A stretch of 64,000 nucleotides of DNA from positions 1,302,001-1,366,000 of the forward strand of contig NZ_CP011308.1 in the NCBI RefSeq assembly GCF_000987835.1, given 5' to 3'. Numbering within the stretch: position 1 is the first letter of the stretch; each line of letters opens with the position of its first letter. Positions 27,967-36,959 of the stretch are shown piece after piece. The position numbers and the translations under genes were made by a program. Below the pieces are notes generated by a model. That model was not told where the DNA came from. It did no database searches and saw only the letters and a list, made by a program, of their open reading frames with translations. This DNA is from Sulfurovum lithotrophicum (GTDB lineage Bacteria; Campylobacterota; Campylobacteria; Campylobacterales; Sulfurovaceae).

Positions 27967-28344
27967 TTACTCTGTACCCTGAGCTGACTGCTGCTGTTCT
28001 ATCTCTCTGCGTACCATATCCATGTCAAGTTCCTGTACCTGTCTGATGATGTCTTTGAGACCCTCTTCGGGCATAAGACCCGGCTGCTGGAAGATAGCGA
28101 TGTTGTCCCGTAAAATGATTGTCGTCGGGATAGACTTTATCTGAAAGTGTCCGGCCAGTTCCTGTTCCTCTTCCGTATTGACCTTTCCAAAAAGAATGTC
28201 GGGATACTCTCCTGCTACTTTTTCAAAGATCGGAGCAAACTGCTTACACGGTCCGCACCACGGAGCCCAAAAGTCGATAATCACGATATCATTGGAGGTC
28301 ACTTTTTCGTTAAAGTTCTGTGCGGTCAACGTTTCTAATGCCAT
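27967..28344 (-). CDS. trxA: Thioredoxin
   Basis: 125 aa with the canonical active site FWAPWCGPCKQ (Cys31, Cys34), cis-Pro loop SIPTTIILRDN and the typical TLTAQNF..... start. No signal peptide, so cytoplasmic. The C-terminus extends about 15 residues past the usual fold with a Glu/Gln-rich tail (EIEQQQSAQGTE). It is convergent with metF. General dithiol reductase; a second housekeeping thioredoxin may exist elsewhere. Confidence 0.88.
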   Translation of the reverse strand: MALETLTAQNFNEKVTSNDIVIIDFWAPWCGPCKQFAPIFEKVAGEYPDILFGKVNTEEEQELAGHFQIKSIPTTIILRDNIAIFQQPGLMPEEGLKDIIRQVQELDMDMVRREIEQQQSAQGTE

Positions 28345-28401
28345 TTTTAATCCTTAATATTTGAGTAAACAACATTATGACATAACGGACTGAATATAAT
28401 A

Positions 28402-29106
28402 CTATAAAGGAATTTCAATCTGTTTTAGTGGAACAAATTCCACTTTACCTTTCTTAACCATAGCAACTGCTCCCTGACAGGCAAGTGAAGGCAGAGAAAT
28501 ATACTTTCCAAGTACCTTTGCCTGATGGTAGTGTCCTTCGATCACCAAGTCGCATGATTCATAATGCTTCATTATCTCTTTCACCTTTGTATCAAAGCCG
28601 GTAAAAGTATGACAGATATTCTTTTTTGAAAGTTTTTGTATTCTGTCATCAATGATGATTTTTTCAAATGGTCTCAGCAGTGTCAATATTGTCCTGCTGC
28701 GTATTATTTTGCAATAAAGGTCGTACCCAACCTCTGTGGCAAACCTGTCTCCATGCGAAAGTCCCACCTTCTTTTCACCCAGTGTAAAGATCACAGGCTG
28801 TTCATTTCGGTCGTAGACATGGATATCGGGGAACAATTCTTTCAGGCAGAAGTCATGGTTTCCTTCAAAATAGTGTATCTCCATCTTTTGGGAAAGCGTT
28901 TGCAGCAGACTGATAGCCTCGGAAGAAAAAGTTTGAATATAATCGTTGTATCCAAAAAGAAGATCGAAGTTGTCACCCATCAGGAAAAGCTGTGATACTT
29001 TTATCTCACCGGTATGCAGTTTTTTCAGGATCGTCAGGAAAGCATCGCCATGGTGGGGATAGTGGGAGTCTGCAATCAATAAAGCGTGTTCTTTAATTTC
29101 AAGCAT
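28402..29106 (-). CDS. Calcineurin-like phosphoesterase of the LpxH type
   Basis: 234 aa with metallophosphoesterase motifs DSHYP, GDNFDLLFG, GNHDF, LSHGDR and GHYHQ, giving the two-metal centre. Spacing and the DNFDLLFG block resemble LpxH-like UDP-2,3-diacylglucosamine pyrophosphatases, which make lipid X in lipid A synthesis; Campylobacterota lack a standard LpxH and use a related enzyme (LpxJ). I think that role likely but cannot decide it here. Confidence 0.72.
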   Translation of the reverse strand: MLEIKEHALLIADSHYPHHGDAFLTILKKLHTGEIKVSQLFLMGDNFDLLFGYNDYIQTFSSEAISLLQTLSQKMEIHYFEGNHDFCLKELFPDIHVYDRNEQPVIFTLGEKKVGLSHGDRFATEVGYDLYCKIIRSRTILTLLRPFEKIIIDDRIQKLSKKNICHTFTGFDTKVKEIMKHYESCDLVIEGHYHQAKVLGKYISLPSLACQGAVAMVKKGKVEFVPLKQIEIPL

Positions 29107-29118
29107 CTATTCTCCCGT

Positions 29119-29141
29119 AGGGTGGCGTAAGCACGCACCCT
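29119..29141. repeat. REP-like palindrome
   Basis: AGGGTGGCGT then AAGC then ACGCACCCT: near-perfect arms with one bulged G, in the gap between the phosphoesterase gene and argC. Similar GGTGCG/CGCACC hairpins occur at 30218-30235 and, more loosely, at 24458-24517. Confidence 0.5.
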
Positions 29142-29194
29142 CTATCAAAATATACATCTACCAATTTTTCGACCGTAATATAAAAGGTGTGTGG

Positions 29195-30202
29195 TTACGG
29201 AACGTAAGCTATCGTAGGAATTCCCATCCCCTCATCATATCCGCACATCAGGTTGGCTGCGACCAGCGCCTGAGAACTTGCACCGCGCAGCAGGTTGTCT
29301 ATGGCAGAGCTGACAAAAAGCGCATTGCCGTTCTTTGCCGCATAAATATCACAGAAATGCGTTCCTGCCGTACTCTTGATATCGACCGGTTTTTCTCTGA
29401 TACGGATGAATCTGTCATTGGCATAATGCTTCTTTAAAACTTCCAGGGGATCTATATCTTCCTTCAGCATTGCATAGACCGATACAAGTTCTCCACGTGT
29501 AGCCGGAATAAGATGCGGTACAAAATTGACATTCATCTTTGCCCCGTGTACTTTCTCGATCTTTTCCGCGATCTCTGGGGCATGACGGTGCTTGAGGGGA
29601 TTGTAAGCAAATATATTGTCATTAACCGTCACGAAATGTGTTGTCTCCGAAAGTTTCTTGCCTGCCCCGCTCACACCGGATTTTGCATCGACAAAAAGCG
29701 GCGCTTCGGTATCAATGTAGGGAATGAAAGGGAGGATACCAAGCAGTGTAGCAGTAGGGTAGCACCCCGGACCTGCCGCAAGTTCTGCCTCTTTGAGCTC
29801 TTCTCGGTAGTATTCTATCAGCGCATAGACACTTCCATCAAGATGTGCTTTGTCCTCATGTTCGCAGTAATGCGATTCATAAGTGTCGAGTTCCAGACGA
29901 TAGTCGGCCGAAAGGTCCACAACCTTGACACCTTTTTCAAGGAGCCCTTTGGCAAAACCCATCGATGCTTTATGTGGCAGCGCCAGGAAAACAAGTTCAC
30001 AGGCATTTGCTACAGCATCTGCATTTGCTTTCTCTACTTCCAGTATCAGAACACCTTCAAGTGACGGATGCAGGGCTTCGATGGTCGTATCACCCTGTGT
30101 TGTCGCCAGGTATGTTATTTCGAAACCCGGATGGGTTATCAGCATCTTAACCAGTTCAAGCCCCGTATAACCGCTGGCTCCTACTACACCTACTTTTACC
30201 AT
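29195..30202 (-). CDS. argC: N-acetyl-gamma-glutamyl-phosphate reductase
   Basis: 335 aa from the ATG at 30200-30202, preceded by AAAGGATG; the frame is open to 30229 but that part is not conserved. N-terminal NADP-binding Gly motif VGVVGASGYTGLELV, catalytic Cys in AAGPGCYPTATLLG, and the C-terminal SSAIDNLLRGASSQA..NLMCG block. It makes N-acetylglutamate semialdehyde in arginine synthesis. It follows greA by 44 bp with a short palindrome between. Confidence 0.95.
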   Translation of the reverse strand: MVKVGVVGASGYTGLELVKMLITHPGFEITYLATTQGDTTIEALHPSLEGVLILEVEKANADAVANACELVFLALPHKASMGFAKGLLEKGVKVVDLSADYRLELDTYESHYCEHEDKAHLDGSVYALIEYYREELKEAELAAGPGCYPTATLLGILPFIPYIDTEAPLFVDAKSGVSGAGKKLSETTHFVTVNDNIFAYNPLKHRHAPEIAEKIEKVHGAKMNVNFVPHLIPATRGELVSVYAMLKEDIDPLEVLKKHYANDRFIRIREKPVDIKSTAGTHFCDIYAAKNGNALFVSSAIDNLLRGASSQALVAANLMCGYDEGMGIPTIAYVP

Positions 30203-30217
30203 TTTGCCATCCTTTTT

Positions 30218-30235
30218 GGTGCGAAACATCGCACC
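30218..30235. repeat. Perfect 7-bp hairpin between greA and argC
   Basis: GGTGCGA-AACA-TCGCACC. No U-run follows on the minus strand (AAAAAGG instead), so it is not an obvious terminator; it may attenuate or process the greA-argC transcript. It belongs with the other GGTGCG/CGCACC palindromes of this window. Confidence 0.45.
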
Positions 30236-30245
30236 CTCCCTTCAT

Positions 30246-30734
30246 TTAATTTAATTCGATCTCTTCATACAATATCTCTTCGATATCATATGTTTTTTTA
30301 CCGGAGGGGAGGGTAAGCTCCACTTCATCCCCCTCTTCCTTACCGATAAGGACTCTTGCCATAGGCGATTGAATGGAGATAAGACCTCTTTGCGGGTTGG
30401 ACTCCTGTCCGCCTACAATGGTATAGCGTATCTCTTCATCCGTATCCTGGTCTACCAGTACTACGGTCGAACCAAAACTAACACGGTCATGCGAAAAGGT
30501 GGAAGGGTCTACCACCTGTGCACGTCCTACCACATCGGTCAACTCAGCAATACGCGCTTCCATAAGACCCTGTTTGTCCTTTGCTGCATGGTACTCTGCG
30601 TTCTCTTTGAGGTCACCGAGTTCACGTGCCTCGTCTATGACTTTGGCTATCACACCTCTCTCCACTGATTTCAACTGCTCCAACTCTTCGGACAGTTTTC
30701 TGTATGTCTCTTCCAGCATCGGCTCTTTTTGCAC
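30246..30734 (-). CDS. greA: Transcription elongation factor GreA
   Basis: 162 aa with a GTG start at 30732-30734 preceded by AAAGGAT at good spacing; the next ATG (30719) lacks a ribosome site. N-terminal coiled coil with the acidic tip (DEARELGDLKENAEYHAAK) and the C-terminal FKBP-like domain ending in IQSPMARVLIGKEEGDEV. It rescues backtracked RNA polymerase by stimulating transcript cleavage. It is divergent from surE and appears to lead into argC. Confidence 0.94.
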   Translation of the reverse strand: MQKEPMLEETYRKLSEELEQLKSVERGVIAKVIDEARELGDLKENAEYHAAKDKQGLMEARIAELTDVVGRAQVVDPSTFSHDRVSFGSTVVLVDQDTDEEIRYTIVGGQESNPQRGLISIQSPMARVLIGKEEGDEVELTLPSGKKTYDIEEILYEEIELN

Positions 30735-30792
30735 GATTCATCCTTTAAAATAGTTCATTGATTATAAATTTAAAGTATTATACCAAAAAGGT

Positions 30793-30798
30793 TATAAT
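30793..30798 (+). promoter_or_regulatory. -10 box of surE
   Basis: TATAAT, 35 bp before the surE start, in the divergent greA-surE gap. The -35 region is not clear. The surE ribosome site is CAAGGA. Confidence 0.4.
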
Positions 30799-30832
30799 AG
30801 CGCTCAAATAATCAACTCAAGGATCCTCCCTT

Positions 30833-31627
30833 ATGTCAAAGCGTAAACAGATACTGGTCACCAATGACGATGGATACGAATCGGAAGGCCTTTTGGCGCT
30901 TGTCGAAGCACTTAAACCACTTGGCGATGTGATCGTCGTTGCACCTACCACGGAGAAATCTGCCTGTGGGCATTCACTGACCCTCACCAGGCCACTGCAC
31001 TTTGTTCAAGTAGCTGAGCATTTTTATAAACTCGATGACGGAACACCTACTGACTGCATTTTCCTCTCCCTGACCAAACTTTTTACGAACGAGAAAAAAC
31101 CTGACATTGTTATTTCCGGTATCAACGTCGGAGCGAATATGGGTGAGGATATCACCTATTCCGGTACAGCATCCGCTGCTATGGAAGCGGTACTTCAGGG
31201 CATTCCCGGCATTGCCGTCTCACAGGTCTACATGAACAGTGGAGCGAGTATCAGGGAGTTCGGCTATGAACTGGCACAGCAGAGCATCATCAAACTGGTA
31301 CAGAAGATCTTTGAAGGCTCATACCCTCTGCCGGACCGTAAATTCCTCAATGTGAACATCCCCCCTATTCCTGCTGCCGAATGCAAAGGTTTCAAGAGTA
31401 CCCGGCTGGGGAACAAGCATTACGGTTTTCATGCGGAAGTCCACTACAATCCCCGGGGACTGGAATATTACTGGATAGGTCTTCCGCGGCTGGAATGGGT
31501 GGAAACCGCAGGACATACCACCGATTTCGAAGCCGTAAAAGAGGGTTATATTTCCATAACTCCCGTTCAGCTTGACATGACCTCGCACAGCGATATCCAC
31601 AATCTGGAGGAGTGGCTCAACAAATGA
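30833..31627 (+). CDS. surE: 5'/3'-nucleotidase SurE
   Basis: 264 aa. Opening metal site ILVTNDDGYES, then VVAPTTEKSACGHSLT, and SGINVGANMGEDITYSGTASAAMEA, all SurE hallmarks with the catalytic Asp pair and Asn. It dephosphorylates nucleoside monophosphates and related stress metabolites. Followed after about 100 bp by the TcdA-like gene on the same strand. Confidence 0.95.
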   Translation: MSKRKQILVTNDDGYESEGLLALVEALKPLGDVIVVAPTTEKSACGHSLTLTRPLHFVQVAEHFYKLDDGTPTDCIFLSLTKLFTNEKKPDIVISGINVGANMGEDITYSGTASAAMEAVLQGIPGIAVSQVYMNSGASIREFGYELAQQSIIKLVQKIFEGSYPLPDRKFLNVNIPPIPAAECKGFKSTRLGNKHYGFHAEVHYNPRGLEYYWIGLPRLEWVETAGHTTDFEAVKEGYISITPVQLDMTSHSDIHNLEEWLNK

Positions 31628-31726
31628 CGCAATTAATTATCCATCAACAAAAGCCTTTTCATACAATGCTTACCGACATTCCTCATTCCTCGCTCTTCAC
31701 TCTCATTGCTTTTTCGGAGAAAAACA

Positions 31727-32362
31727 ATGAGATATGAACGCTGCCGTATGCTCTTTGGAGATGAAGACTTTGAAAAACTTCAAAAAACCAAGATACTGAT
31801 ACTCGGTGTGGGTGGTGTCGGCTCCTATGCGCTTGACTGTCTCTACCGTTCAGGTGTTCAGGACATCACCATACTCGACTATGATGTCTTTGACGAGACC
31901 AACCAAAACAGGCAGATCGGTTCTGAGGCTGTAGGAGAAGTCAAGGTCGAAGCTTTGGAAAAGCTCTACCCGGGTGTCAAGATCATAAACCATAAAATGG
32001 ATATAGCCTGGGTGGCATCATTTGATTTTGACCCCTATGATATCATCATCGATGCAGCCGATACCACCAAAGTCAAGATAGAAGTGGCTAAAAAGTGTTA
32101 CAAAAAGCTCATCATGGCACTGGGTTCCGCCAAACGCTACGATACGAACAAGATAGAGGTCTCCTCCATCTGGAAAACGCATGGAGATGCACTGGCACGA
32201 AAGATACGCAATGAGCTCAAAAAAGCGAAGTTCGACAGGAATTTCACTGTGGTATTTTCCCCAGAAGAGGACAGGTGTAAAGAAAAAGGCTCATGCGTGG
32301 CTGTGACTGGTGCAGTAGGCCTTACCGTCTGTTCGGAAGCGATCAAGCGTATACTTGGATAG
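31727..32362 (+). CDS. ThiF/MoeB-family adenylating enzyme, TcdA-like
   Basis: 211 aa from the ATG at 31727, preceded by GGAG; an upstream in-frame start at 31706 lacks a site. Rossmann motif LILGVGGVGSYALDCLYRSG, then DYDVFDETNQNRQ and IDAADTTKVK, as in E1-like enzymes. The end (KGSCVAVTGAVGLTVCSEAIKRIL) and the RYERCRMLFG start match TcdA (CsdL), which dehydrates t6A37 of tRNA to its cyclic form. It is shorter than typical TcdA (about 260 aa), so the exact substrate is not certain. Confidence 0.78.
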   Translation: MRYERCRMLFGDEDFEKLQKTKILILGVGGVGSYALDCLYRSGVQDITILDYDVFDETNQNRQIGSEAVGEVKVEALEKLYPGVKIINHKMDIAWVASFDFDPYDIIIDAADTTKVKIEVAKKCYKKLIMALGSAKRYDTNKIEVSSIWKTHGDALARKIRNELKKAKFDRNFTVVFSPEEDRCKEKGSCVAVTGAVGLTVCSEAIKRILG

Positions 32363-32370
32363 AGACTGTC

Positions 32371-33258
32371 CTACTCAACAAAACAGTAATTTTCACCATC
32401 CCAGCCAATCTGTTTCGCCTGCATCTTTTTTCCTTCCATTTCATAAACCCAGCAACCCTCATGACCCTGCATTGTGGCACTCCCGGCACAGAAGAGTTCA
32501 CTCTTCACACCCGGAACATGCAGACGGTAGGTTTTATGAATATGTCCAAAAAGAATGGCACCGTTTTCTATCCCCTTGCAGGTTTCCAGAAAATCATCCG
32601 CATTGATGAGCCCATGCAATTTTTTATCCGGTTCTCCATTGGAGAGACGAGGTGCATAGTGCGTCATCACAAAGAGAAAACGCCCCTTCACTCTTTCATC
32701 TTTCAGTATCTCCTCGAGTGCCTGCAACTGCTCGGGAGGAATTTCACCACTGGATTTCCAGGGCACGGGATTAGGGCGGGCACTGTCGATTGCGATCACT
32801 GCTGCATTATCCCCCAAAAGGCGTATCAGCGGCCAGTGGCCTCCCCTGCAGTATTCAGGCAGATCATTTTGCAGGACAGAACAGAACTGTTCGCTAAAAC
32901 GGTAATGGCTGTTTCCTTCATGTACATAGATATCATGGTTGCCCGGCACGGTAATGTAGTTCTGAGGAGGGGTCATAAACGGGTCAAGCAGTTGTCTTGC
33001 AAGGATCAGTTCGCTCCTGAGCCCCAAAGCGGTATAGTCACCGGTATTGATGACGATGTCAATGTCATTCTCTTCTTTGAAGCGTACCAGTGCAGCAAGC
33101 TTCTTCTCTGTATCATCAAAATAGCTCGCCCGTCCCCGCAACAGGTTTATGGCACCTATGGCACGTTTGCTGAACCATTTTTTCCAGTGCATGTGACGGA
33201 TCTGTATATTGACATGTATATCACTGAAATGCAGGATACGAAGAGACTTTTGCATCAT
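32371..33258 (-). CDS. Metallophosphoesterase (Icc/CpdA-like)
   Basis: 295 aa. Calcineurin-type motifs: FSDIHVN, NTGDYTALG, VPGNHDIY, VMTHYAP and FGHIHKTY, which build a two-metal site. The layout is of the cyclic-nucleotide phosphodiesterase group, but members have many substrates and no partner gene helps here. Convergent with the TcdA-like gene and 16 bp upstream of ccsBA on the same strand direction. Confidence 0.8.
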   Translation of the reverse strand: MMQKSLRILHFSDIHVNIQIRHMHWKKWFSKRAIGAINLLRGRASYFDDTEKKLAALVRFKEENDIDIVINTGDYTALGLRSELILARQLLDPFMTPPQNYITVPGNHDIYVHEGNSHYRFSEQFCSVLQNDLPEYCRGGHWPLIRLLGDNAAVIAIDSARPNPVPWKSSGEIPPEQLQALEEILKDERVKGRFLFVMTHYAPRLSNGEPDKKLHGLINADDFLETCKGIENGAILFGHIHKTYRLHVPGVKSELFCAGSATMQGHEGCWVYEMEGKKMQAKQIGWDGENYCFVE

Positions 33259-33274
33259 TTCTCCACAGGATATA

Positions 33275-36200
33275 TCATACCGGCTTTACAGGAGCCTTTT
33301 TCATCTTCCTGTTCCTCCATGCCAGGAGCGTAAGTACCGCAAGCCCTGCAATACCATAGTAGACCCACATAGGGATCGGTACAGGATCACCCGCTGCGTA
33401 GGAATGCAGCCCGGAGAGGTAGTAGTTCACCCCGAAATAGGTCATAAGCACCGATGAGTATGCCCAGGTGGATGCCACGTTGAAGATGAAGGTATCGTTC
33501 AGTTTCGGCACAAAACGCATATGCAGTACGGTCGCATAGATCAGGATGGTCACCGCCGCCCAGGTCTCTTTTGGGTCCCAGCCCCAGTAGCGTCCCCAGC
33601 TCTCGTTGGCCCAGACACCGCCCAGAAAGTTCCCTACGGTCAGAAGCATCAGGCCGATAATGAGTCCCATTTCGGCAAGGTTCGTCAACTCTTTGATGGA
33701 GCGGTCTATATTGGCATTACCCTCTTTCCCTCTGATTATGAAGAGGATCAGTACCAGAAGTGACAGTATGGAGCCAAGACCGAGGAAACCGTCTCCGGAA
33801 ATGATCGTCGCCACGTGGATCATCAGCCAGTAGGACTTGAGTACCGGTACCAGGTTGGTGATCTCGGGGTTGATGAAGTTCATGTGCGCCACGCCCATGG
33901 TCACACCAGCCAGGATCGCGGTCCCGGCCAGTGCGAACGGTGACTTGCGTGCAAGAATGATCCCTGCCAGTACCGTGGAAGCTGCAATGAATACAATGGA
34001 TTCATAGGCATTTGACCACGGTGCATGTCCTGCGATATACCAGCGGATACCCATACCGGCCACATGCAGTATGAACGCGATGATCAGTATGGTCCATGCA
34101 CCGCGCATGATCCACTTCATAGGGAAGTTCTGCTTGATGACATGAATGAATGCAAAGATAAGCAGGAGAAGCCCCAACAAGAGATAAACCGGTACCAGTT
34201 TGCCAAAAAGTCCCAGTTTATTGTACCAGATCTCCATTTCCACATGGCGTTTGCTTGGCAGTACATCGGCACCATATTTTTGTTGATATTTATGTATCCC
34301 GCGCAGTGCAAGGTCAGCATTTTTCCAGTCACCTGTTTTGAGTGCTTGCCCTACCATGATAAAATACGCTGACATAGCCATTTTTACATTTTGTGCCTCT
34401 TTGGGCGGGAATGTTTTCATAGCCTCCATCGGTGCGTACCATTTGTGATTCCTGTCATTGGGTTTAGGGAAGATACGCATTAATGTTCCCTGGTACGCCA
34501 TGAAGGAAACATTTACACGCTCATCTACTTTGATTAGTTCTTTGTCATATTGTGATTTTTCAAGGGGTTTCTTCCTGCTGGCTTCGGAAACCGCATCGAA
34601 GAGCTTGTAACCGTTGTCTTTTTTACTGAAGAAATCGGTGAACTTCGCAAACTTCGTATCTTCGGGCAGTCCAAGGTCAAGTGCGATCTTTTTATGCCCT
34701 ATTTTGATCATCGGTATATTCTGATACAGCTCAGGCTGGAGTATCATTCCCATAAAGACCTGTGTCGGTTCCATACCGAACACGGAGCTTTTCCCTGTGA
34801 TCTTTGCTACGACATCATGGGCAATGGTATCCATTGGTTTCATACGCCCTTGATGGTCCTGTACGACCAGTTCTCCAAACTTCACGGCATGTTTCGCATC
34901 ATACTTTGAGAGTGCAGTCTGTTGTTCCGGTGTAAGTGAGGGAGCTGCTGCATTTGCATATTGCGGTGCAGCCAGCATAAATGCGAACAAAAGGGCTATG
35001 GCACCATGTTGCAGTTTTCTCGCACCCTTGAGAAGTTTCTGGAAACGTCCGTTCGGGATGAAGAGACTCCAGAGCATTCCAAGTGCCAGAAGGATATAGC
35101 CGATGTAAGTCGGTATGGTTCCCGGATCATGGTTGACTGAAAGGACCGTACCTTTTTCATCAGGATCATAGGATGACTGGAAAAATCGGTATGATCTGTG
35201 ATCAAGTATATGGTTCATATAGATCCTGTACGGCATGGTCAGGTTCTCTTCTTTGTCAATAAGCACAACTTCACTGGCATATGACGATGGAGTCATTGAC
35301 CCCGGGTAACGCTCAAGCTGGAAATCGACCAGTTTTATGGAGAATGGAAGCCTGATGACCTTGGCACCGATACTCATGCTGATATCCACTCCGTTGAGTG
35401 TAAATTTGTGCAATTTCCCTACCTGTCCCTTGGAAGGACGGAATGTCTCTATTTTACTCTTGTCACCGACACTGACCTTCAGCTGCACAAACTCGGATTT
35501 ACCGGGCTTTGTCTTAATGTCATGGGAGACCGTTCTCAAACGTACCTTCTCTTTAACAGATTTCAACACGACAGCATTGTCGGCAAAACGGTAGAGCATT
35601 CTGCGAGTCAAATTATTTTCACCTGCATCGAGCTCAGCAGGTTTTTTGGTTTTCATATTAAGCGTTTCAATTACAAAAGGGAAATGAACCTTCAGCGTAT
35701 CCGGATCACCGCTGATCAGAAAAGTAGGTTTGTCCGTTTTTTCCTCTTTGGGCTCATACGCAACATAAAAATTCCCGAAATCCATTCTGTCACCTTTGCT
35801 GAAATAATACAGTTTACCCTGTCCGCCGGCAGATATCTTGAGTTCGAGCATGGTCTTGCCGTTTGGATCACTTACAACTTCTTTATCGGCCGTCGGCAGG
35901 TACTTGACCAGATCAATTTTTACTTTCTTGTCTCCGACGGAGAGGCTTTCAGAGAGATGGTTCTTCGTCATGGAGGAGAAATAGAGCTCTTTTTCCAGAG
36001 AAGCGTTCCTGTCACCGCTTTTGGCAAATACCTGCAGTATTTTTGTATCAGAAACCATAATATTCGTTGTCTGCCCCTCACGGATGTGCATGATTCCCTC
36101 ATAGCCGACATATCGAGTGATCAATGCCCCGATCGCTATAATGAAAAATGCAAAGTGGAAGAGGAATACAGCCGGTTTCGTTTTGTACGACTTGTACTTG

Positions 36201-36388
36201 AAGATATTGTAAAGAAGTATGGCCGTAAAGTACGCCAAAAAGAGTTCAAACCATTTTGCTTTGTAAATAAGTGCCTGGGCTGTCTGTGTACCGTAATCAT
36301 TCTCGATGAATGTCGCAATACCTATGCTGACACCGAAAATAAACAGCACGAGCACTGCCATTTTCATAGAAAAAATATGTTTTATCAT
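33275..36388 (-). CDS. ccsBA: Fused cytochrome c synthetase CcsBA (ResB-ResC)
   Basis: 1037 aa from the ATG at 36386-36388; the frame continues to 36457 but that stretch reads as leader, and the chosen start opens directly on a membrane helix. The N-terminal half is ResB-like (membrane segments and a large periplasmic domain), the C-terminal half ResC/CcsA-like with the tryptophan-rich haem motif WGRYWGWDPKETWAAV and flanking conserved His. The fused form is typical of Campylobacterota. It exports haem and attaches it to apocytochromes c. Confidence 0.94.
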   Translation of the reverse strand: MIKHIFSMKMAVLVLFIFGVSIGIATFIENDYGTQTAQALIYKAKWFELFLAYFTAILLYNIFKYKSYKTKPAVFLFHFAFFIIAIGALITRYVGYEGIMHIREGQTTNIMVSDTKILQVFAKSGDRNASLEKELYFSSMTKNHLSESLSVGDKKVKIDLVKYLPTADKEVVSDPNGKTMLELKISAGGQGKLYYFSKGDRMDFGNFYVAYEPKEEKTDKPTFLISGDPDTLKVHFPFVIETLNMKTKKPAELDAGENNLTRRMLYRFADNAVVLKSVKEKVRLRTVSHDIKTKPGKSEFVQLKVSVGDKSKIETFRPSKGQVGKLHKFTLNGVDISMSIGAKVIRLPFSIKLVDFQLERYPGSMTPSSYASEVVLIDKEENLTMPYRIYMNHILDHRSYRFFQSSYDPDEKGTVLSVNHDPGTIPTYIGYILLALGMLWSLFIPNGRFQKLLKGARKLQHGAIALLFAFMLAAPQYANAAAPSLTPEQQTALSKYDAKHAVKFGELVVQDHQGRMKPMDTIAHDVVAKITGKSSVFGMEPTQVFMGMILQPELYQNIPMIKIGHKKIALDLGLPEDTKFAKFTDFFSKKDNGYKLFDAVSEASRKKPLEKSQYDKELIKVDERVNVSFMAYQGTLMRIFPKPNDRNHKWYAPMEAMKTFPPKEAQNVKMAMSAYFIMVGQALKTGDWKNADLALRGIHKYQQKYGADVLPSKRHVEMEIWYNKLGLFGKLVPVYLLLGLLLLIFAFIHVIKQNFPMKWIMRGAWTILIIAFILHVAGMGIRWYIAGHAPWSNAYESIVFIAASTVLAGIILARKSPFALAGTAILAGVTMGVAHMNFINPEITNLVPVLKSYWLMIHVATIISGDGFLGLGSILSLLVLILFIIRGKEGNANIDRSIKELTNLAEMGLIIGLMLLTVGNFLGGVWANESWGRYWGWDPKETWAAVTILIYATVLHMRFVPKLNDTFIFNVASTWAYSSVLMTYFGVNYYLSGLHSYAAGDPVPIPMWVYYGIAGLAVLTLLAWRNRKMKKAPVKPV

Positions 36389-36569
36389 GTGACAAAAACC
36401 TTCAAAATGTGATCCCGAATACTTGAGCCGGGTTAATAAGGGGTGATTATAGCCCATCTTTATTAATCATTCGATAATTTTGATAAAAAATCAAGGCAAA
36501 AAAACTCTCTTGCAATAAAATAAGATATTTTTAGTCCTATTTAAGGAAAAAAGGAATATTATCATAACA

Positions 36570-36588
36570 GATAATCATTCTCATTATA
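36570..36588. promoter_or_regulatory. Candidate Fur box before the Nfu gene
   Basis: GATAATCATTCTCATTATA matches 14 of 19 positions of the classical Fur consensus. It ends 11 bp before the Nfu start codon, touching the ribosome site AAAGGA, so bound repressor would block the promoter or early transcription. Iron control of an Fe-S scaffold gene makes sense. Confidence 0.5.
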
Positions 36589-36599
36589 AAGGATAATAG

Positions 36600-36950
36600 A
36601 TGACATTTAACGATCAGGATATTTACCAGGCAGTCAAACACCACCTGCCCTCTGTTAATGAATATGTCGAGTCTCACGGCGGAGCCATCAAATTACTCGG
36701 TGTGAAAAACGGAACGGTTTACATTGAACTCACCGGTACCTGCCACGGCTGCTCCATGAGTCTGATGACCACCAAGATGGTTGTACAGAAAAAACTCAGG
36801 GAACTGATACACCCGGAACTCAATGTGGTCAATGTCGACGGCACGCCTGAAAATACACTGCCGGATGATTGTTATACCGAAGAGGATACGGAAGAAGAGA
36901 AGATCGAAGACAAAGAAGGTCTTTTCGATAAAATTAAAAAATATTTTTAA
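36600..36950 (+). CDS. NifU C-terminal-domain (Nfu-type) Fe-S scaffold
   Basis: 116 aa. The NifU-like domain spans residues 8-80, with VESHGGAIKLLGV and the cluster-binding motif GTCHGCSMS (two Cys two residues apart). An acidic tail (EEDTEEEKIEDKEG) follows. It carries and delivers Fe-S clusters. Followed after 9 bp by the DUF1858 gene, so probably co-transcribed. Confidence 0.87.
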   Translation: MTFNDQDIYQAVKHHLPSVNEYVESHGGAIKLLGVKNGTVYIELTGTCHGCSMSLMTTKMVVQKKLRELIHPELNVVNVDGTPENTLPDDCYTEEDTEEEKIEDKEGLFDKIKKYF

Positions 36951-36959
36951 AAGGTAAAT

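Noticed and set aside
32293-33333. 346-codon plus-strand frame opposite the metallophosphoesterase
   Set aside because: Antisense shadow; the minus frame has all calcineurin motifs.
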